Source: Wansuia hejianensis
GTDB taxonomy: Bacteria; Bacillota; Clostridia; Lachnospirales; Lachnospiraceae
Assembly: GCF_014337215.1 (NCBI RefSeq)
Contig: NZ_CP060635.1
Span: 1,873,501 to 1,937,500, forward strand
DNA: 64,000 nucleotides
Direction: 5' to 3'
In this document: in pieces, positions 18,098 through 26,870 of the stretch
How the letters are laid out: every line of letters starts with the position of its first letter
Numbering within the stretch: the stretch's first letter is position 1
Translations under genes and position numbers: made by a program
Notes under the pieces: model-generated
Seen by the model: the letters and a program-made list of their open reading frames with translations, nothing else
Told to the model about the DNA's origin: nothing
The model's database searches: none

Positions 18098-18173
18098 AAA
18101 GCTCTGTGCGGCGTCTCAAATATGCTCCCCGCCTTCCTGACAAAGGGCATATCCCTCCACACAGAGCTTTTTT
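18098..18173. terminator. Terminator between argG and the MurE-like gene
   Basis: AAAGCTCTGTG (18098-18108) pairs with CACAGAGCTTT (18160-18170). A T run follows on the plus strand and an A-rich flank precedes, so it can end both convergent transcripts. Confidence 0.75.
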
Positions 18174-18179
18174 CTTATT

Positions 18180-19709
18180 CTACAGGCGCCTCGGTCTTCC
18201 ATAAGGAAGCTTGCTGTCATACTCTCTGATGCATTCTCTCACAACCTCTGAATCAGACTTATAAGCGCAAAGTATCTGACCGACCCTCTGGCTGTTTTCC
18301 CCACCTTTGCCGAGCACCAGCACAACTGTATTTTCTTCTGCCTCCGTCATTGCCTTTTTGATGGCTGCCTCCCGGTCAGAAATGCACTCGTAGGGACAGC
18401 CGGTATCCTCAACAAAACGGCCGATTTCCGTACAGATGTCCTGAACCTCCTCCGGTCCCGGATCATCCGCCGACAGATAGACTTTACTGCAGGCCTTTCC
18501 GGCGATCAGCCCCATGTCCCGCCGCCGGTTCAGCGCCTTGCCGCCAGGGCATCCAAACACGGAAACGATCTTGTAATCCGGATACTCCACCCGTACAGAA
18601 TCAAAAATCTTCTCAAAGCTCAGGCCGTTATGAGCATAATCTACAATTGCCTTCAGCTTCTGGTCCCGGCTGCTGTATTCTTCCATGCGTCCGTCCACAG
18701 TGACTCCTGCCAGTCCCTTCTGCATTGTCGCGAACGGCAGCTCACAGGCGTAGGCAACAGCAATAGCCGCCAACGCATTTTCCACATTAAAGATCCCGTG
18801 CATGGCCAGTGAAAATTCTCCTTCAAAACGGTCGCAGGTTACAGAGAACCTCACTTTACCATTCTCCACACACACATCATGCCCGTAAATATCGGCTCCC
18901 GGCTTCGTACCGAACGTCAGTATCCGGCCAGCCGAGGAGGCCTCCATCAAAACCGTACGGCTGAACTCAGAATCCAGATTTACGACCGCTGTCCGGACCT
19001 GATGGAACAACTGAAGTTTAGAGCAAAAATAGTCTTTAAAGCTTTTATGCTCCACCGGGCTGATATGATCCTCCGAGATATTCAAAAAAACTCCCACGTC
19101 AAAGGCAATTCCTGCAACTCTTCCATACTTGAGGGCCTGGCTGGATACTTCCATGGCCAGGCAGGTAATTCCACTGTCACAGGCATTCCTGAAATGGCGG
19201 TACAGCTCCAGGGATTCCGGCGTCGTGATGCTGGCCGCTTCCCGTTCCTTCCCGTCATAGGTCTCTACAGATGTCAGGCAGGCGATCCCCCGGCCACCCG
19301 TCTGCTTCATGTATTCATCAAAAATCCCCTTGATGTAATACGTAGTTGTAGTCTTCCCTTTCGTACCCGTAACTCCTATATACTTCAGCATCCCTTCCGG
19401 AACCTGGTAAAACTTCTCCGCCAGAAGCGGCATCGCTTCCCGTATATTTTTCACAAGGATACGCGGTACCTGCTCCAGGCCATAATCCCTTTCGCTGACA
19501 TAGCAGATGCTGCCCCTGGAAACCGCTTCTTCCAGATATTCCTTCTTAAACAACGCCCCCTTACAGATGAACAAGCTGCCCGGCCCGGCCTTCTCCGATT
19601 CATAGGTAATGCCAGACACCTCTGCCTCCCCCATCCGGTACAGCTTACTTCCGGTCACCTGATCCGCACCCTCCAGCAGATCCAGATACTCTTCCACTGT
19701 AAAATTCAT
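18180..19709 (-). CDS. MurE-like UDP-MurNAc-tripeptide ligase
   Basis: A 509-residue Mur ligase with N-terminal UDP-binding, central ATPase and C-terminal domains. ATP loop GVTGTKGKTTTTYY is at residues 112-125, ITTPESLELYRHF and MEVSSQALKYGRV are typical of MurE, and SFKDYFCSKLQLF carries the region with the carbamylated lysine. At the amino-acid specificity site it reads ADDPGPE (residues 414-420), not the DNPR of diaminopimelate-adding enzymes. It may therefore add another residue or act on another substrate. It stands alone, with no mur neighbours. Whether it is the cell's main MurE cannot be told from this window. Confidence 0.82.
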   Translation of the reverse strand: MNFTVEEYLDLLEGADQVTGSKLYRMGEAEVSGITYESEKAGPGSLFICKGALFKKEYLEEAVSRGSICYVSERDYGLEQVPRILVKNIREAMPLLAEKFYQVPEGMLKYIGVTGTKGKTTTTYYIKGIFDEYMKQTGGRGIACLTSVETYDGKEREAASITTPESLELYRHFRNACDSGITCLAMEVSSQALKYGRVAGIAFDVGVFLNISEDHISPVEHKSFKDYFCSKLQLFHQVRTAVVNLDSEFSRTVLMEASSAGRILTFGTKPGADIYGHDVCVENGKVRFSVTCDRFEGEFSLAMHGIFNVENALAAIAVAYACELPFATMQKGLAGVTVDGRMEEYSSRDQKLKAIVDYAHNGLSFEKIFDSVRVEYPDYKIVSVFGCPGGKALNRRRDMGLIAGKACSKVYLSADDPGPEEVQDICTEIGRFVEDTGCPYECISDREAAIKKAMTEAEENTVVLVLGKGGENSQRVGQILCAYKSDSEVVRECIREYDSKLPYGRPRRL

Positions 19710-19902
19710 ATTTATTCTCCCTGATGACTCGTAATCAAATTAGCAAGACAGCCGGCCCCTCCAAATTCCTGCCGGCTTCCATAATCATTCTAACGGAAAA
19801 CGCACAATTTTTCAATCCCAACAATATTGTATTTCATTCCTCCTTAGCAACCAGAAAAGCAGCAGAAGGCGCTGAGCCGTTCCACTGCTTCTCATACAGG
19901 AG

Positions 19903-21522
19903 TTAGATTCCTGCCGTGCTGTTCCGTATCTGCTTTCTCACTGCCAGTATCATTCCCGGCGCTACCGAAAGTTCATCAATCCCCATCCGCAGGAATCTTT
20001 CTGTCAGCTCCAAATCTGCCCCCAGCTCTCCGCAGATGCCAACCCAGCAGCCTTCCCTGTGTCCGTTCCGGACTACCTGCTCAATCAGGCGGAGTACCGC
20101 TTCATGATGGGGATTATAGAATTCATCCAGCTTGCTGTTCTGACGGTCCATGGCCAGCGTGTACTGTGTCAGGTCGTTGGTGCCTATGCTGAAGAAATCC
20201 ACTTCTTTCGCCAGAAGATCACTGATCAGGGCGGCCGCAGGGGTTTCTATCATGATGCCCTGCTCCACTTCGCCCCAGGGTATGCCTGACTCAGTCAGTT
20301 CATTTTTGACGTTTTCCACAATCCGCAGGATTTTTTTCACCTCTTCTACGGAAGTGATCATGGGATACATCACGGAAATGTTGCCGAATGCGCTGGCCCG
20401 GTAAACGGCGCGCAGCTGCGTCCTGAAAATCTCAGGACGGCTCAGGCAAATCCGGATAGCACGAAAGCCCATAGCCGGGTTATCTTCCTTCTCCAGGCCC
20501 AGATAATCCGCCTGTTTATCCGCTCCGATATCCAGGGTGCGTATGATCACCTTTTTCCCGGCCATCATCTCAGCTACAGATTTGTAGATCTGAAACTGCT
20601 CTTCTTCTGTCGGAAGGCTGCTCTTTCCCAGATAAATAAATTCACTCCGAAACAGCCCGATCCCGCCCCCGTCGTTGGACAGTACCGTTCCCACGTCGGC
20701 CAGGCTTCCGATATTAGCATAGACGCTGATCTTTTTCCCATCAAGGGTTATGTTCTCCTTACCCTTCAGCTCCTGCAGCAGCCTGCGGACCTCCCGGTCA
20801 TTTTCCTGCCTTTGTTTCATCTCTGCCAGAGACTCTTCATCCGGGTCCAGGATCAGGGTGCCGCTGTGGCCGTCCACAATTGCCAGCCGGCCGTCCCATT
20901 CCGGCATGACCGGGATACCTGTCAGCGCGGGTATGTTCATGGTCCTGGCCAGTATTGCCGTATGGGAATTGGACGATCCCAGTCTGGTCGCAAAAGCCAA
21001 TACCTTTTCTTTATCCATTTGTACGGTTTCGCTGGGCATCAGGTCATCAGCGGCAACGATCACCGACTCATCAAATTTCCGTCCCTGCTCTTTTCCTGAG
21101 AGAATGGATACGACTCTTTCAGAAATATCCTTTATATCCGCTGACCGGGCGCGAAAATATTCGTCCTCCATCTGTGCGAACAGATTGGAAAAGTTCTCCC
21201 CGGTGGCCGCGGCGGCATATTCGGCATTGATTTGCTGAGTCATTATCATATTGCGGATGGAATCATTGAAGTCGTCATCCTCCAGAAGCATTGCGTGAAC
21301 CTCAAAGATTGCCGCATTTTCTTCACCAACCTTCAGAACAGCCGTTTCATACAGCTTATTCAGCTGGCTGACCGCTGCTTTTTTCGCCCGTTCATACCGC
21401 TCAATCTCCGCCTGCGGGTCTTCCACCTTATACCTTTTGATTACCGCTGCTTTTTTTCCGTAAAACAGGATTCTCCCGATTGCGATTCCTTTATAAATGG
21501 ATTTTCCCGAATATTTCTCCAT
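19903..21522 (-). CDS. ptsI: PTS enzyme I
   Basis: A 539-residue phosphoenolpyruvate-protein phosphotransferase, which starts the PTS phosphate relay. The phospho-histidine lies in GSSNSHTAILARTMNIPALTG near residue 185. The PEP-binding barrel has GGIGLFRSEFIYLG, GADKQADYLG and the C-terminal FFSIGTNDLTQYTLA with Cys in WVGICGELGAD. It is 29 bases after ptsH. It passes phosphate to HPr and thereby to the sucrose EII upstream. Confidence 0.96.
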   Translation of the reverse strand: MEKYSGKSIYKGIAIGRILFYGKKAAVIKRYKVEDPQAEIERYERAKKAAVSQLNKLYETAVLKVGEENAAIFEVHAMLLEDDDFNDSIRNMIMTQQINAEYAAAATGENFSNLFAQMEDEYFRARSADIKDISERVVSILSGKEQGRKFDESVIVAADDLMPSETVQMDKEKVLAFATRLGSSNSHTAILARTMNIPALTGIPVMPEWDGRLAIVDGHSGTLILDPDEESLAEMKQRQENDREVRRLLQELKGKENITLDGKKISVYANIGSLADVGTVLSNDGGGIGLFRSEFIYLGKSSLPTEEEQFQIYKSVAEMMAGKKVIIRTLDIGADKQADYLGLEKEDNPAMGFRAIRICLSRPEIFRTQLRAVYRASAFGNISVMYPMITSVEEVKKILRIVENVKNELTESGIPWGEVEQGIMIETPAAALISDLLAKEVDFFSIGTNDLTQYTLAMDRQNSKLDEFYNPHHEAVLRLIEQVVRNGHREGCWVGICGELGADLELTERFLRMGIDELSVAPGMILAVRKQIRNSTAGI

Positions 21523-21551
21523 CTCTTACCCTTTCTCTATGGAAATTCAGA

Positions 21552-21809
21552 TCACAAGTTTTCTCTGAAAAATTGTTCCAGAAGGCCAGCCGCTTCTTCT
21601 TCATCCGGCCCCTCAACGGTCACCTTTACTTCCTGTCCCTTTTTTACTCCAAGGGACATCAGGGCCATAAGCTTCTTCGCGTCGGCACTTTTCCCGTTAG
21701 CCTCGATCTTCACCTGAGACGCCGCCTGCTTTGCCGCCTTTACGAGCAAGCCTGCCGGTCTGGCATGGATGCCCACCTCATCTGTAATCACATACTGAAA
21801 TACTTTCAT
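21552..21809 (-). CDS. ptsH: Phosphocarrier protein HPr
   Basis: An 85-residue HPr. The catalytic His is in GIHARPAG at about residue 15, and the regulatory Ser lies in KKLMALMSLGVKKGQ near residue 46, the HPr-kinase site used in Gram-positive carbon catabolite control. The ATG has AAGGAGG 8 bases upstream. It is transcribed with ptsI from a promoter just after the sucrose hydrolase gene. Confidence 0.95.
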   Translation of the reverse strand: MKVFQYVITDEVGIHARPAGLLVKAAKQAASQVKIEANGKSADAKKLMALMSLGVKKGQEVKVTVEGPDEEEAAGLLEQFFRENL

Positions 21810-21897
21810 TGTAATTTCCTCCTTTCAAACATGCTTCCCCTGCGCTGCGCTCCGCTCCTTTGCCCCCTATAACTGCCGTCCGGGGCTTTTACAGTAA

Positions 21898-21925
21898 TTT
21901 ATCATTTTTCTCTCTTCTGAGTCAA
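21898..21925 (-). promoter_or_regulatory. Putative ptsHI promoter
   Basis: On the minus strand TTGACT (21920-21925) and GATAAA (21898-21903) are 16 bases apart. A GC-rich GCCCC/GGGGGC stem in the leader could modulate it. Confidence 0.4.
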
Positions 21926-21933
21926 GCGGGCAT

Positions 21934-23349
21934 TTACAGATCAATCTCCATTTCCCGCATCTGCCATCCGGCTGCTATCATGCCCGGGCAGTTAAATTCT
22001 AATAGCAGAGTGCGCGTTTCTGGTTTCACCGTTCCCGTTCCAGACGCAAACTCAGGATAAAATCTGGAAGTGAACACTATTTCTCCGTCATTCACATAGA
22101 TTTCCAGCATTGAGGTATCGATCAGAATCCTGACATTCCGGCATTCTTCCAGCCTGGTTCCGCGGATTTTTCTCCCATAGCCCCATCCCTGGCTAAATTC
22201 CAGCTGCAGTACACCTTTATGACAGGTGAGGGCACAGCCATTCCCAATCAAAATCTGCCATTCCCGTCCGCCGTCTCCGGCCTGGAGTTCCACATCGCCG
22301 CTTCCGTCTTCCAGCAAAAAGCTGCCTGTGGGATCAATCTCCTGTTTCCCGTAACGCAGAGTCTTCAGTTCTTCCATCGGCTGCTGAAGGATTTTTCCGT
22401 TCCTGCTGCTGAGCGCTCTGGGTACGGTCAGCGCATGCTGCCAGCCCCGGGTCACTGTGGGATTTTCATAGCCGGCATCCGGCATCCCCGCCCAGCCAAT
22501 GAGAATCCGGCGGCCCGCTTCATCCCGGAAGGTCTGCGGCGCATAGAAATCAAAGCCCTTGTCCCACTCAGTAAATACCTCCAGCCGCTGTTCTTCTCTG
22601 ATATCCCCTTTTACGGTAAAATAACCAGCCTGATAGATGTTCTGATACTGCCATTCCTCCTCCTCTAAGCCCTGAGGGCATACGGAAAGGATATTCTCTT
22701 CACCGGCGGTAAAATAATCCGGGCATTCCCACATATACCCGAAGGCTTCCGGCGTCGTGATCTTTTTTAAAAATTTCCACTTCTTCAGGTCACAGCTGTC
22801 ATAGACCAGGGCCGCTCCCTGCCCCCCCTTCAGCCTGGCTCCCAGTACCATATAGTACCGGCCGTTTTCTTTCCATACCTTCGGATCTCGCACATGCCTG
22901 GTGCACTCTGCCGGGTAATCGGCAGTTTTAAGAAGAAGTTCTTTCTTTCCAAAATGAGCGCCATCCCTGCTGACCACCCGGATCGTATTACTCTCGCGGC
23001 CGTCATGAATGTAATCATAATCTCCCGGAAGGCGGATATTCCCTGTATAATATAATTGCATCTCATCATTTTCAATCAACGCGCATCCGGAATAGCTCCC
23101 GTTGCGGTCCAGACGGCCCGTCTGAAAGGGAATTCCTTCAAACCGCATATGGAGCAGACTGTTCCCCGCGTAATGCCCCCATACCTTCGGCGTTTTCCCT
23201 CCTCCGCCGGCATCCTCCGGCTGATACTGGAAAAACACATGGTATTCACCGCGAAACTGGCACAGCCCGTTGGGATCATTGAGCCAGCCGGCCGGCGGCA
23301 TCAGGTGGAACTTCAGCCTCCAGCCGTCGTCCTGCCACTCCTTTACCAT
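21934..23349 (-). CDS. scrB: Sucrose-6-phosphate hydrolase (GH32)
   Basis: A 471-residue glycoside hydrolase family 32 enzyme. The nucleophile Asp is in AGWLNDPNGLCQF near residue 24, the transition-state RDP motif in HVRDPKVW, and the acid/base Glu in MWECPDYF. A C-terminal beta-sandwich follows. It splits the sucrose 6-phosphate made by the PTS into glucose 6-phosphate and fructose. It overlaps scrA by 7 bases, so the two are co-translated. Confidence 0.94.
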   Translation of the reverse strand: MVKEWQDDGWRLKFHLMPPAGWLNDPNGLCQFRGEYHVFFQYQPEDAGGGGKTPKVWGHYAGNSLLHMRFEGIPFQTGRLDRNGSYSGCALIENDEMQLYYTGNIRLPGDYDYIHDGRESNTIRVVSRDGAHFGKKELLLKTADYPAECTRHVRDPKVWKENGRYYMVLGARLKGGQGAALVYDSCDLKKWKFLKKITTPEAFGYMWECPDYFTAGEENILSVCPQGLEEEEWQYQNIYQAGYFTVKGDIREEQRLEVFTEWDKGFDFYAPQTFRDEAGRRILIGWAGMPDAGYENPTVTRGWQHALTVPRALSSRNGKILQQPMEELKTLRYGKQEIDPTGSFLLEDGSGDVELQAGDGGREWQILIGNGCALTCHKGVLQLEFSQGWGYGRKIRGTRLEECRNVRILIDTSMLEIYVNDGEIVFTSRFYPEFASGTGTVKPETRTLLLEFNCPGMIAAGWQMREMEIDL

Positions 23350-25268
23350 ACCCTGAGCACCTCCTCGCCCGGATGCACCTCTCCCGTTTTAACCGCTTCC
23401 ACCTCCTGAAAATCATCTGTATTCGTGACCACAACCGGCGTGGTGATGTCATAACCCGCCTCCCGGATCGCCTGAATGTCAAACTCCAGCAGAAGCTGGC
23501 CCTTTTTCACCGTATCACCGTCAGCCACATGAGCTTTATAGGGCACGCCGTTTAACTCCACCGTATTAATCCCCACATGGATTAACAGCTCCACTCCCCT
23601 GTCAGAGGTCATTCCAATTGCATGCTTTGTGTCAAAAACCGTGTCAACCGTCCCGTCAAAAGGCGCCAGAACTTTTCCTTCCTTCGGAATGACTGCAATT
23701 CCCTTTCCCAGCACTTCCCCTGCAAAGGTCTCATCCTTCACACCGGATAATTCTATGACCTCTCCTTCAATCGGACACCAGACAGCGGGTTCTGCTTCCG
23801 TACCTCCTGCAGGCTCTCCGCTTCCGGGCCCTGCGCCCGCCGCACCGGAGCTTTCTGATTCTTCTGCCTGCCCCGACATCACCCGGTCCGTTTCTGCCGG
23901 GACTTCTTTATACATGATCCAGGAGAGGATGAAGGCAACGGCTGCCGAAACCGCTATAACAAGCGCGTATGTGCCCAGGAACTGAGTGGTAATCAGGAAA
24001 CCGAACAGGCCCGTAATTCCATAGGCCGTAGCTCCCACCCCGAACAGCCCGGCCACCAGGCCGCCGCAGGCTCCGCCGATGCATCCGGCAATAAAAGGTT
24101 TCATATACCGGATGTTGACACCGAAAATCGCAGGCTCTGTAATACCTAAAAATGCGGACAGGGAGGCCGGAAGGGCCATCGCCTTTGTCTTCTTGTTTTT
24201 TGTCTTAAGGGCCAGCGCCAGGGCCGCCGCCCCCTGTCCGACATTGGCCGCGGTTGCGATCGGCATCCAGGTATTCAGGTTCGTTGCGCTCAGCAGCCCG
24301 GCTTCGATCGCATTGTACATATGATGTACGCCGGCAACTACTGTCACTGCATATAACGCACCGATAATCAGCCCTCCGATGCCAAACGGGAGGCCGATTA
24401 GCGTCCGCGCCCCTGCCAGCACCCAATTTTCCACTGTGGAAAAAATGGGGCCGATGATTGTCAGCGTCAGATATCCGGTAACCAGCACTGTCACCAGCGG
24501 CGTCACAAACAGGTCAATGATCTCCGGCACAATTTTATGCAGCCACTTCTCCAGCATGCACATCAGCCATACGGCAATGATAACCGGAATAACGTGTCCC
24601 TGATAACCCACCAGATTGATATCAAAGAGCCCAAACCAGGCAGTGGCCCTGGGGATCTCCGCCGCGCTTAATCCGGCCACCGACCACGCGTTCAGAAGGT
24701 CCGGATGGATCATAATCATTCCGATGACGGCGCCCAGGAACAGGTTGCCTCCGAAGGCCTTCGCCGCGCTGACCGCAATCAGAACCGGCAGAAATACAAA
24801 CGCCGTATTGCTGAACAGATGGAAAATCTGATAGGTTCCTGAATCCGCCAGGGACGGCCAGATATTGCTGAGCCCTTCCAGCAGCCCCATGAGCAGCCCG
24901 CTGGCGACAATCGCCGGTATGATGGGAACAAAGATATCTCCCAGCGTCTTGATGGCACGGAGAAAAAGATTTTGCTTGGAAGCAGCCGCCTGCTTCACTT
25001 CTTCCTTGGTGCCCGCCTTGATCCCCGCCAGACTTACAAACTCCTCAAACACTTTGTTCACGGTTCCTGTGCCAAAGATAATCTGAATCTGCCCGGAGGC
25101 CTCAAACACACCTTTGACTCCCTCGACTTCTTCCAGCGCTTCTTTTCTGCACTTTTCATTGTCTGCAATTACCAGACGCAGCCTGGTGGCACAGTGGGCT
25201 GCCGATACAATATTGCCGGCTCCGCCGATGTTCTCCAGCACTTCTTTCGCCGCATTCCTGTAATCCAT
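23343..25268 (-). CDS. scrA: Sucrose-type PTS permease, EIIBCA
   Basis: A 641-residue three-domain permease. EIIB is N-terminal, with the phospho-Cys in SAAHCATRLRL near residue 26. EIIC (about residues 100-450) is polytopic with VAGVHHMYNAIEAGLL and GITEPAIFGVNIRYMKPF. After a Gly/Glu/Pro-rich linker the crr-like EIIA has APFDGTVDTVFDTKHAIG and the phospho-His in LLIHVGINTVEL. Its partner hydrolase shows the sugar to be sucrose. I use ATG at 25266-25268, 6 bases after GGAGGAGAA; the GTG two codons earlier abuts the ribosome site. Confidence 0.92.
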   Translation of the reverse strand: MDYRNAAKEVLENIGGAGNIVSAAHCATRLRLVIADNEKCRKEALEEVEGVKGVFEASGQIQIIFGTGTVNKVFEEFVSLAGIKAGTKEEVKQAAASKQNLFLRAIKTLGDIFVPIIPAIVASGLLMGLLEGLSNIWPSLADSGTYQIFHLFSNTAFVFLPVLIAVSAAKAFGGNLFLGAVIGMIMIHPDLLNAWSVAGLSAAEIPRATAWFGLFDINLVGYQGHVIPVIIAVWLMCMLEKWLHKIVPEIIDLFVTPLVTVLVTGYLTLTIIGPIFSTVENWVLAGARTLIGLPFGIGGLIIGALYAVTVVAGVHHMYNAIEAGLLSATNLNTWMPIATAANVGQGAAALALALKTKNKKTKAMALPASLSAFLGITEPAIFGVNIRYMKPFIAGCIGGACGGLVAGLFGVGATAYGITGLFGFLITTQFLGTYALVIAVSAAVAFILSWIMYKEVPAETDRVMSGQAEESESSGAAGAGPGSGEPAGGTEAEPAVWCPIEGEVIELSGVKDETFAGEVLGKGIAVIPKEGKVLAPFDGTVDTVFDTKHAIGMTSDRGVELLIHVGINTVELNGVPYKAHVADGDTVKKGQLLLEFDIQAIREAGYDITTPVVVTNTDDFQEVEAVKTGEVHPGEEVLRVW

Positions 25269-25399
25269 CGTCACTTCTCCTCCAATTCTTCTTCAATTAA
25301 TTGTGATATTATTCCCAGATTTTTCCGCGTTATTCTTCCACGGCCGTCAATTCGTCTGCGGATAACCATGTTTTTACCCGGTATATCTATTATTATTTT

Positions 25400-25415
25400 A
25401 TGAGATCGATCTCAT
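25400..25415. promoter_or_regulatory. LacI-type operator of the sucrose operon
   Basis: ATGAGATCGATCTCAT is a perfect 16-base palindrome with a central CG, typical of LacI-family operators. It lies a few bases downstream of the scrA promoter, where bound repressor would block transcription. The obvious ligand is the LacI-family protein encoded next door. Confidence 0.8.
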
Positions 25416-25426
25416 GTTTTAAATAT

Positions 25427-25455
25427 ATTATAATTCCGATTTCCTCATTTGTAAA
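25427..25455 (-). promoter_or_regulatory. scrAB promoter
   Basis: On the minus strand TTTACA (25450-25455) and a perfect TATAAT (25427-25432) are 17 bases apart. The predicted start is near 25420, giving a leader of about 150 bases to scrA with the operator at its beginning. Confidence 0.75.
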
Positions 25456-25479
25456 TCAAAATCAGCCTGAATTATTTCA

Positions 25480-25523
25480 TAAAAAAACAGGGGATTTTTG
25501 AAGCATATTGCCCAAATCCCCTG
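25480..25523 (-). terminator. Terminator of the LacI-type regulator gene
   Basis: CAGGGGATTT (25488-25497) pairs with AAATCCCCTG (25514-25523), and the minus strand continues with seven T. It lies 15 bases after the regulator's stop and insulates it from the sucrose promoter. Confidence 0.85.
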
Positions 25524-25537
25524 CCGTCTCCACACTT

Positions 25538-26524
25538 CTATTTCCGTATGGAATCGTTCTCTACGATTCTGTATCCCATCTTAATTTCCTTGCGGATCTC
25601 CTCTTCGCTGGAGAGCAGCTCCAGCAAAAGCCTCGCAGCCTCTTCCCCGCTGGTCTTATAATAATAATGTACCGTGCACAGAGAGGGCTGAATTACGTGC
25701 GACTTCTCCGAGTCACCGATTCCAACCAGCTGGACCTGCTCCGGGACCTGCACCTTCTGATCCCTCAGATACATCATGGCTCCTATGGCTATATTATCCG
25801 TCGCGCAAAACAGCGAATCAACTTCCCCGCACCGGGAAAACAGACGCTCCGCCGCTTCGTATCCGGAGTCCATACGGAAACACGCTTCCTCCATCCATTC
25901 CGGCTCCAACCTCTTTCCGGCAGCCCTCAGCGCATCCTCAAAACCTTTTCTGCGCATCTTGCCTGCCGCCTGATCCCGTTCTGTCACCCCGATATAGCCG
26001 ACCCTGTCCCCTTTGCACAGCAGCAATTCTGTCAGATCCCGCGCCGCCTGATAATCATCGTAATAGACACAGGAACACTGTTCCAGATGCTGTCCCAGTA
26101 CCACAACGGGAAGCTGCATCTCTCGGATCGCCTTCCTATGCTCCCGCGTCAGAATTGTTCCGACCAGAATCACACCGTCCACCTGGTTATTGGCAGTGAA
26201 AACCTTCAGATATTTCACTTCATCCTTCTCATTGTTATCCGTGTTGGCGAGCAAAAGCTCATATCCGGCATCTGACAGCACGCTGCTGATTCCTGCCACC
26301 ATCCGGCTGATCGAATCCGAATTGATCTTGGGAATGATCACCCCCACCAGCTTCGTCCGTTTCGTCCGCAGAACCTGCGCCTGTGCAGAAGGCTGATACC
26401 CTGTTTCCTCGATTACCTTCCGGATCTTCTCACTCTTTTCTCCGCTCACATATCCATTGTTAAGATACCGCGATACCGTCGCCCGGGATACTCCGGCCAT
26501 CTCCGCAATTTCATTGATCGTCAC
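25538..26524 (-). CDS. scrR: LacI-family repressor of sucrose use
   Basis: A 328-residue LacI/GalR regulator. The N-terminal helix-turn-helix reads TINEIAEMAGVSRATVSRYLNN-like over residues 2-23, followed by the hinge region and a periplasmic-binding-like sensor (VGVIIPKINSDS and DGVILVGTILTREH). The start is GTG at 26522-26524 with AAGGAGG 9 bases upstream. Position beside scrAB and the palindromic operator suggests that it represses the operon and is released by sucrose 6-phosphate or a related sugar phosphate (inference). Confidence 0.88.
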   Translation of the reverse strand: MTINEIAEMAGVSRATVSRYLNNGYVSGEKSEKIRKVIEETGYQPSAQAQVLRTKRTKLVGVIIPKINSDSISRMVAGISSVLSDAGYELLLANTDNNEKDEVKYLKVFTANNQVDGVILVGTILTREHRKAIREMQLPVVVLGQHLEQCSCVYYDDYQAARDLTELLLCKGDRVGYIGVTERDQAAGKMRRKGFEDALRAAGKRLEPEWMEEACFRMDSGYEAAERLFSRCGEVDSLFCATDNIAIGAMMYLRDQKVQVPEQVQLVGIGDSEKSHVIQPSLCTVHYYYKTSGEEAARLLLELLSSEEEIRKEIKMGYRIVENDSIRK

Positions 26525-26748
26525 TGCAATAACCTCCTTGGCGGTTCTTCCGTATTTTCATTACTACTAATATAGCGCCGATCACCGGTTTTGTCCACCA
26601 GGCACTTACATTTTTCACTCCCGCATCAGTCCCTTCGCTGCCGTCCGCCATCCAATGATACCACAAAGTATACCGTTACTCATGCTCTTGAAATGACTGG
26701 GCGCTTGTCTCAGCGTTTTAATTATCAGAACAGACATTCGGTTTCATC

Positions 26749-26777
26749 TATACATGCGCTATATTTTCTGTTATAAT
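26749..26777 (+). promoter_or_regulatory. Putative promoter of the helicase-nuclease gene
   Basis: TATACA (26749-26754), a 17-base spacer and TATAAT (26772-26777), about 90 bases before the start codon. The rest of the 346-base gap 26525-26870 holds nothing else I can support apart from a run of nine or so C near 26797. Confidence 0.45.
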
Positions 26778-26870
26778 AATATCTGTAAAACCCGGTCCCC
26801 CCCCAGCCGGAAGGCTGTTGTTATAAAGCAGAGCAATTGAACCATCAACTCATCACAAAAGGGAAAGCTT

